In this document: positions 57,201-64,000 of the stretch, piece after piece
Position numbering within the stretch: the first letter of the stretch is position 1
Layout of the letters: every line of letters starts with the position of its first letter
Origin: Melitaea cinxia
Lineage: Eukaryota > Arthropoda > Insecta > Lepidoptera > Nymphalidae
Direction of reading: 5' to 3'
DNA length: 64,000 nucleotides
NCBI RefSeq assembly: GCF_905220565.1
Contig: NC_059397.1
Span: 16,307,001-16,371,000, forward strand
The notes under the pieces: model-generated
Seen by the model: the letters and a program-made list of their open reading frames with translations, nothing else
Told to the model about the DNA's origin: nothing
Databases searched by the model: none
Program-made: the position numbers and the translations under genes

Positions 57201-57214
57201 TTATATAATGAATA

Positions 57215-57315
57215 TCTTTTTTGGATTTTATCACGGTTCATTAAATTTTTTTGATACCCGACGTTTCGGATACTCTACAGCAACCATGGTCACGTGACGA
57301 CTCCAAAGGTGAAGC
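57215..57315 (+). repeat. Dispersed repeat fragment sharing a motif with 633-690
   Basis: TTTTGGATTTTATCACGGTT is followed by CCCGACGTTTCGGATACTCT and GCAACCATGGTCACGTGACG. I recall this block from other moth and butterfly repeats but cannot name the element; the first motif recurs in the hairpin loop at 649-674. Confidence 0.45.
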
Positions 57316-58030
57316 TACCACCTATAAATTATAATAGATACACAAATAAGTATTTATATTTTAAAACAAAATAAAGCTAAATATACAAGAAATATTTATA
57401 TAATTTGACGTTTTCTTACAACTCGATTGTAACAATGTGATTTTTTTTTTCAATATTGCAATGGTATTAAATTCTAAGTGTAGAAGTCTTGGACTTAACC
57501 ACTTTTTTATATTTTTATATCCTTTCCGATCAAGTTTAATGTCTGCGGTCGTTGTCATAACCAATTGGCCAATCCGGTATAAATTACCATCAATTGATGC
57601 GGTTTCTGAAGGTTATAGAGCCATAAACGTTTCATTAGGTTTGCATTTTATACAATTTCCATGTCATTTCATCTTCAAACAACCTGTTCGACCGGAGATG
57701 ACTACATCGGTTTATTCTGACTAATCTATGATGCAATTTTATATTTTACGCAAGATAATGAAAACAAGTATACCTACTTTTTATGATTATAATTTATAAG
57801 ATTCTGCTTTCGGGTTTTTTCAAAAGGAGATATTACTAAATATAATGTTGTATTAAATGATTACATGAATAAATTTTAACAACTAATTTCATAATTATTA
57901 TATTACTTAATCTAAAAATTTGTGCACAATCCCTTGTAACGATAGCCTAAGTGCCACACATAAGCGAATAGGATTCTATTTTTTTTTTGGTATAAGTTTT
58001 GCGAAAAAAATCCAATGCAAATTTCATCAC
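57316..58030. other. No supported gene
   Basis: A 95-codon forward frame at 57437-57724 includes SAVVVITNWPIRYKLPSIDA and INVSLGLHFIQFPCHFIFK. It may belong to the same repeat as 57215-57315; no family is assigned. Confidence 0.3.
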
Positions 58031-58128
58031 TTCAGCCTATCGCAGTCTACTGCTGGACATAGGCCTCCACAAGTTATGTGTTTTGGCCTTAGTCACCACG
58101 CTGGGCAGGCGGGTTGGTGACCGCAGGT
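58031..58128 (-). repeat. Repeat family D fragment with internal deletion
   Basis: TCAGCCTATCGCAGTCTACT, GCTGGACATAGGCCTCCACA then directly TTATGTGTTTTGGCCTTAGT and GGGCAGGCGGGTTGGTGACC. About 25 nt between AAGTT and ATGTGTTTT found in other copies are missing. Confidence 0.65.
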
Positions 58129-58191
58129 CAAATTTACATTATAATTATATACGTCCATTTCATTTATTTATATAGATATACGTAGATGAAT

Positions 58192-58521
58192 ATGTCGCCG
58201 CATTGTCGTAACGGTCACAGCACTGGTTTGTGGCTGTTGCGCTGGCAATGACAAACATTTGTATTGGCCATGTATGGCGTATGATGTTTGCCGTGGTCTG
58301 GGTGTTAGTGCAGTTCTCGTGGGCCTCCCCACCGTGCCTCGGAGAGCACATGTAGCCGTTGGTCCCGGTTGTTATCATGTACACCTGATAGCGATCGTTA
58401 CTCATAGTAGGGAAAATATCCACCCATTCCCGAATTGGAGCAGCGTGGTGGATTAATCTCTTTTTCTCCTACATGGGGAAAGAGACCTATGCCCAGCATT
58501 GGGATATTGCAGGCTGAAGCG
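58192..58521 (+). repeat. SINE family A lacking the B box
   Basis: The head GTCGTAACGGTCACAGCACT and GGCTGTTGCGCTGGC is followed directly by AATGACAAACATTTGTATTG. Relative to 2037-2390 about 22 nt that contain the B box (GGTTCGATCCC) are gone. The rest runs to ATATTGCAGGCTGAAGCG. Confidence 0.8.
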
Positions 58522-59347
58522 TTATGAATATGTACATACTTTAATTTATTATACTTAAAATTATTACCAGTGAATGTATTTATACCACTTAAATAAATAC
58601 ACATACTTAATATTTAAAAATGAATTAGTTTTACACTGTACTGATTTGTACATTCAACACGTATAAACTAAGTTTATATACTTATTTAATTGCAAAAAAA
58701 AAACCACAAGATTTAAATAGAAAGAACATCAGCAGATTAATAAAAATATTTTTTTTTTAAATTATCCGCTTATAATTCGACACATTCAAAAGCTAAATCC
58801 GATTATTGCAGAGTAATAATTGCTTAATGAATAATAAATATTGAGGATAAATTTTGAATACGAAGTATTGATGTAGGCAGGTAAACGCAGGGGTGAATAA
58901 AACAGGGGTTGGCAGGAAATGCGTGAAGGAAAGCAATTCTAAATTATTAAATCAAATAATCAATAATTAATGTTTACTTGTTTAATTTTCGTTAGGTACA
59001 AAGAATATTAGATTTAAACGTTATTATATATATTACATTTAAATATCTACTTGATTGCTTAATGCGATAAGGCCGCCTTGTGTACTTTTTTTTGTTTTTG
59101 TAATTTAAATTATTGTAAACATTATTGTTATTATTATTATCTATAAAGTTCGCTTGCTGTTCTTCAGATGTTTGGACTAAAAGATTACATAATATAATCA
59201 ATTTGCATTCCGCGGGTTGCATTGAAATTGTTTTGTATATCTTTTGTCTGCTGTCAGTTACTAAGAATTTAAGATAGTCTCCGATTACTAACATCCTCTC
59301 TCAAACGTTATCTTTTAGAGTCTGTATACAAGTATCGGTAACAAGCG
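58522..59347. other. No supported gene
   Basis: AT-rich. A 100-codon minus-strand frame at 58992-59294 contains an Asn run and no motif. Confidence 0.4.
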
Positions 59348-59622
59348 TTTTGGTTTAATGGTGCATGTGCCACGTCACCTTCACACCGGCGGATATTTGT
59401 ATTAACAAATATTTCTATTCGGTTTGGATGTCTATCTTCCCAACAGCGCCTCGGAGAAGACGTTAAGCTGTAATTCCCGTTTGTGTCATCAATACATTCG
59501 CTATAATATATTATGATATATCCGCAAACTGCAGTGGAGCAGCGTGGTGGATTAAGTTCCGATCCTTCTCCTATGTTTAGAAAGAGGCGTATATCCAGCA
59601 GTGGGGTGTTATAGACTGAATC
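59348..59622 (+). repeat. SINE family A, strongly diverged
   Basis: CGCCTCGGAGAAGACGTTAA, GAGCAGCGTGGTGGATTAAG, TCCGATCCTTCTCCTATGTT and GTTATAGACTGAATCG follow the family A order. The A and B boxes are no longer recognisable. Confidence 0.65.
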
Positions 59623-60300
59623 GTATCCAAGTGTGTCTGAATAGTGTCCATCGTATACTGTGCTTTTGTCTGTTTGTGTCTTTCCTGTTTCCAATTCCGT
59701 TCTCAGGCACAAGTTTCTCAAGTTCAAGGAACTATAGAAGAATTCAAAAAGTTGTTAAGCACACAAAAATAATTATTTGTTTAGCTCATATAAACATCAA
59801 TCTACATATGTTGATAAAACGACTAAAACGAAACATATTTCGAGATCATTTCGGTACGAGCCTATTTTCGTCGCATCTTTTAAGCGTTCATAAAAAAAAA
59901 ATCTCAGAATTAAATCCATTCAAGCGAAATTGCTTTCGCGTAACTTCGGCTTCCCTTTCTGATGTTACGTCTTATTGAACACGATATACAGCTTACAAAA
60001 TATTCAAAAAGGAAATAATTTAGTTTATATCCATTAAGTCGTAAGAAGAAAATTATTGAAAAATAATTTTATGTACGTCGCATAACGAAACGACTTTAGG
60101 TGACTATAAGTGTTACTGTTTGTAACAAGTAATATTGATTTATAGCAATAACAAGGATGTTATGGGTACAGAGTATTTATCCTATTAAAGCCCTAAAAGT
60201 GGAGTGTTTACCTACTGGAGAACGATCTCGATATTTCATTGTCTTTTAATACTAGATATACTAGACTGATGGCTGAAAAATAGATTAGCTAATTGTTTTT
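59623..60300. other. No supported gene
   Basis: AT-rich, no recognised features. Confidence 0.4.
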
Positions 60301-60560
60301 GCTTGCAAATGAAAAAAAAACGGCTACTTTATTTACATGGACCACTAATACAACGTACGTAGACGGAAAAATAGTCAAGTAAATGTGCATTATTAGAGAT
60401 AGCTCAAAAAGCACTCATCAGATCTTGATCTCGACCTTTCGATTAAAAAAAGGATCACCGAAATCTGTAAAACCCAGTAAGAAGACTTAATAAGAATAAC
60501 ATATAAGAAAATACAGTCCAAGTGATAACCTCATCCTTTTTCGAAGTTGATTAAAAATAA
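60301..60560 (+). repeat. Repeat family E, short diverged copy
   Basis: GCTTGCAAATGAAAAAAAAA, CTAATACAACGTACGTAGAC, AAATAGTCAAGTAAATGTGC and an end TCGAAGTTGATTAAAAATAA. The central module of the long copies is absent. Confidence 0.7.
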
Positions 60561-61485
60561 GTATGTTATTATTATAAAATGACGGAATCTGTCGTACATA
60601 ATCTATGAAAGACAATAAGAAATTAACTTCCTGATTCAGAACTATTCCACAATTGATACACGTAACTAACTGCTAGCTTCCTTTGATTTGAATAATCTAC
60701 AACGAAATAAACACATAGTTACATACATGAGTATGTTACTTTCGTAGCTATGCTTCTCATTGTATTTCTTTGTCGGACCGAATAGTCTCAAACTAAACAA
60801 GTCGAACTACAATAGAATTCTAGTTGCGGTCACCTTTCGTAACATTATTATTCCGTCTTTCCTCCCACGTGCGCGATACAGCACTTACCTGCTTACTAAT
60901 TAATGTTACATTACTCAGAAAAAACATTATGCAAGTTAATAATTACTTGTGCACTACTGAGCCTGTGTCGCGTTCCCACGGCGAATATATACTGAGAGGG
61001 TATGTTTATGGTTTGTTATGGAGACGTGATGTGTTAAGTATATTTTTTTTTTTGTGTATTTAAATATATGTAGACTATTTTATATAGCCTATAATGTGTA
61101 CAACGATGTTAGGTGATTTATTTTCTTTAATTTAATATTAATTTTGCTTTTTTTTGTACATCTATAAATTCTTCTTCTCATAGTGATTATTTTTTATTGT
61201 ACTTAAAAAACTTTATTACAAATTATTATACCTGTTTTTTTAAATATTATTTTGATTAAAACAACACTTTAAGGCTGGTTAATAATTGTGCTTGTGAAAT
61301 GGTCCACTAATAAGTAAAAATTAAACATAACATTAGGATCTGGGTCACAGCATCGATCATTAACTGGGTTTTAAAAGTTGTATTGAAAACCACTACGTCA
61401 CCAACTCTTGTGCTCTGTCGGAATTTTTATAGTCATTTTTAATTTTAAATAATATATGTGTCCAATGACTTGTTATATATCTCAA
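60561..61485. other. No supported gene
   Basis: AT-rich with short frames only. Confidence 0.4.
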
Positions 61486-61520
61486 CTAGTTGTGCACCGC
61501 GGTTTTAGACGCGTAATTTG
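61486..61520 (-). mobile_element. Helitron 3' terminus
   Basis: On the minus strand CGCG-TCTAAAAC-CGCG forms a stem, followed by GTGCACAA and CTAG|T (CTAG at 61486-61489). Confidence 0.45.
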
Positions 61521-62389
61521 TGAATAAAACTCACTAAAATACTAAATAGCGTATAGTCTTCATCCATGCAAAATAATAAGATGTTTTCAGCATCAGCGCA
61601 AATAAAAAAAAAGTCTTCAGCTTTATAATATTGTAATGTATATCTCTCTATGTATAGATCTCAATTTTGTTGATCATTACTTATTTACCTGGTACTTGGT
61701 GATAATGTTCAAAAAAAAAAAAATAATCTTGACATATTTTTTGTTATGAACTTCGAAAGTCTGTAGGTGCTACTGAGCGTAGATGTTATCATAAATAACA
61801 AAATAGTTTTGTGAAATTTACGCTATACCAGTATTAAAGAGTAAAATAAGTTTATTTATTTATTCGAAAGAGCCGAGTAAAGGCACGATGAGCAGTGACA
61901 TCAAATTTTCGAATCGGATGAGATTCGAATTCCTAAATAAATTAACAAATAACATTGTCAAATCACGGAAATACTTGACTACACGAGTCGTCTTAAAATC
62001 AAGTTCACGGATCATGATTTATTCAAATCACTCCGGATTTAATCTCATTTCGCTCTCAATTGTTATATTTTTTTTTCGTGAATATTTTTTTCCGAATAAA
62101 TCAATCAGGTCAACGAACGGTCGAGGGGAGGAACGTGAAATCGGATTTTTTCTTTCTTCGTCTGACATTTCCGAATATAGTAAAGATACAGCGAGGTTTA
62201 TTAAGCCGTGTTTCAAGTATTTCTGGTCTGCAATGAGAACGGGAGTTACGTAATTTGAGCAGATTGAAAATTACAAAAAATAAATTTATTTTAATTTTTC
62301 ATATATACAATAAATACTGTTTATTTATTTTGAGTTTTTTTTTTTAAATTAATAGTAGTAGTACAGTAGAAATAAAATATATACCTTAT
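61521..62389. other. No supported gene
   Basis: A 121-codon frame from ATG 61888 has no motif and overlaps an 8-bp hairpin TTCGAATC-GGATGA-GATTCGAA at 61908-61929. Confidence 0.35.
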
Positions 62390-62590
62390 CTATGTCAATA
62401 AAAATGAATGTTGCTAAGCGCATAACTCGAGAATCGCTCGACCAATTCAACTATTTTTTTTTATATGTTCCATAAGGCTCAAGGAAGGTTTTAATACGAA
62501 AAAAGAAAAAAAAAATTTCTAATTTTTACTATTAACTTTTGACAGAACGAAGTCTGCCCAACTGTTACTGTCGTAGAATAACGACAGTTA
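62390..62590 (+). mobile_element. Helitron-like fragment ending in a perfect hairpin
   Basis: ATGTCAATAAAAATGAATGT and CTCGAGAATCGCTCGACCAA followed later by GACAGAACGAAGTCTGCCCA resemble Helitron bodies. A perfect 8-bp stem ACTGTCGT-AGAATA-ACGACAGT lies at 62567-62588. No CTAG end follows, so the assignment is tentative. Confidence 0.35.
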
Positions 62591-62905
62591 CATTTTAAAA
62601 CATAAACGTAATAAGGATAGCATTTAAGATGAAATCTTGATAATTCATCATTCGATCGCGATAAAAAGCAATCCACAATGCTATGTTAATTTAATACTAC
62701 CTGACTAGAAATTAAAAGAATACGACCGGTAACAGAAGCGGATAGTATCCTTCCTACACGTATCGGTTACAGTAACTTTAGTCGAGTCTGATATTACTGT
62801 CACATCTTGAGTTACAATGTCCAATGGCAACGTGAAGGCATTTGACCTTTTGGAAATCACCTGTAGATTTGCTCGTATGAAAACTTTTCTGACATTTCAT
62901 ATCTG

Positions 62906-63210
62906 ATTTAAAGAAAGAATGAAAGAAAGAAAGAAAACTTTATTATTGCCCTTTTTTGGTTTACAATTTATTAAAATTAAGTATGGAAAAGTAAAAAATA
63001 AAATAAAAATATTTAATAATAATAATAGAAACATAAAAGAGTAGATACAATGAACAAAAGGATAGGTAGCAATAAAAAAAAGGCAAAAGGAAAGAAAAGA
63101 CCAACTAGGTTTCTGCCTCAACATTGTTTTTGACAGCAAGCATTTGTTGACAAAAACGCTGTTTTTCAGGCAGAAACTATACCAGTGGCCAGAAGACGTA
63201 AACAATAAGA
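62906..63210 (-). repeat. LINE 3' end with AATAAAG signal and (TTTC)n tail
   Basis: On the minus strand a region rich in hairpins leads to CAATAATAAAGTTTTC followed by TTTC units (on +, GAAA units at 62919-62937). A polyadenylation signal next to a tetranucleotide tail is a LINE 3' end. The 3' UTR has a 10-bp perfect stem GTTTCTGCCT/AGGCAGAAAC (63109-63118, 63168-63177) with an inner GTTTTTG stem. No coding part remains. Confidence 0.55.
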
Positions 63211-63979
63211 ATAATATCTATATAAATAGACAATAATAGTTACCTTTACTAGATATTTACAATATATCAACTCTATAGTTGACCGCATCGATGAATCTCC
63301 TCCCTGTCTATTTTACGAGACATTAGCGAAATTATCTATTCTAGTTGCTAATTGAAAGCTGTTTTAATATAGCCTATATAATGAAATATGACTTTATTTG
63401 AACATTAGAAAAGCTGCAACAGGTACGTGTATTGTTAGCTGGAAAGAATAATTTTCAATATGTGTTTTCCATTAGCGTAGTACCTAATCTGAAAAGTTGA
63501 CCTAAAAAAGGAGCTACACTAGGAGTACACTCTATTGCACCTAGCAGCATAAGTGCTATTCTTATAACTAGGCCATCGCTAGGCTGCACGCATGGCATGT
63601 TTTTGTGATCTCATAACTATGAGATTTCTGCGATATACAAACTAGACATACGGCTTTATGTATTTACTTGTACTCTTATTGTTGAAGTAGGGTTTATTTA
63701 TGTATGTTGTGATTTTTATTAATTTGATTGTAATTTACGATAAAAATATTGTATTATTTCATTAAAACTTATGTTTATTTTTAATTTTAGTATTAAATAT
63801 TGTAAGAATCTGGCAACTAAATTAATATAAAGCAATCGGATTCGTTGATAAGCTGGTACGTTAGGTGGGCATAATTTGTTGGTAAGGAGACAGGAGGATT
63901 CATTTTGGTTGCTGGACTTGAAGCGAGCACTAGTTCTCTCATTGTATACTTTAATCATATTATATAACTGTGCATTAGG
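63211..63979. other. No supported gene
   Basis: AT-rich, nothing recognised; the minus-strand frame reaching the window edge overlaps a SINE end and is not supported. Confidence 0.4.
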
Positions 63980-64000
63980 TTTCAGCCTGTAATATCCCAC
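63980..64000 (-). repeat. SINE family A, 3' end, cut by window edge
   Basis: TTTCAGCCTGTAATATCCCA is identical to the start of the minus-strand copy at 50755. Confidence 0.7.

Noticed and set aside
61888..62253. 121-codon frame from ATG 61888
   Set aside because: No motif, contains Phe-rich run, no splice or expression hints.

Overview
The window looks like non-coding, repeat-rich DNA of a butterfly or moth (Lepidoptera). This is inferred from the AT-rich base composition (judged by eye) and from dispersed repeats that I recognise from memory as typical of that order: tRNA-derived SINEs, non-LTR retrotransposons ending in simple repeats, Helitrons ending in a small hairpin plus CTAG|T, and foldback or TIR elements. 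No complete host gene, rRNA gene, tRNA gene or CRISPR array was found. It could be a large intron or an intergenic region.

The best-preserved element is a near full-length two-ORF LINE on the + strand (about 27440-32937). It has an L1-like ORF1 with a probable frameshift near its start, an unusually long inter-ORF spacer built from three tandem units of about 200 bp, an intact 976-residue ORF2 (AP-type endonuclease, reverse transcriptase with YADD, C-terminal domain) and an (AAAT)n tail. Remnants of at least two other non-LTR groups can be read at the protein level: an RTE-like C-terminus (6332-6475, minus), a CR1/Jockey-like C-terminus (49683-49960, minus) and an R1-like C-terminus forming a GC-rich island (about 52400-52972, plus).

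The most informative locus is 35329-37233. A decayed THAP-domain gene on the + strand keeps three exon-like blocks with splice sites. It is interrupted by a 972-bp PIF/Harbinger-like element (36017-36988) with 24-bp identical terminal repeats and a CTA target duplication. Leaving the element out of the reading restores the THAP-gene frame across the junction.

Helitron ends occur throughout. The largest Helitron (46858-49195) carries six tandem units of about 282 bp and a nested second Helitron. A foldback MITE (22694-22829, TTA duplication), a second TIR element (9986-10330) and a SINE nested in an older repeat with a 10-bp target duplication (26443-26704) are also clear.

Host coding signal is weak. 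There are a few candidate exons: 21988-22082 plus (start codon, GC-rich, GTAAGT donor), 6917-7129 minus (acceptor, 70 open codons, stop), 7321-7636 plus (signal-peptide-like start and a possible second exon) and 51072-51377 plus. None could be assigned to a family. Stretches described as empty are those where I saw only AT-rich sequence with no feature I could support.
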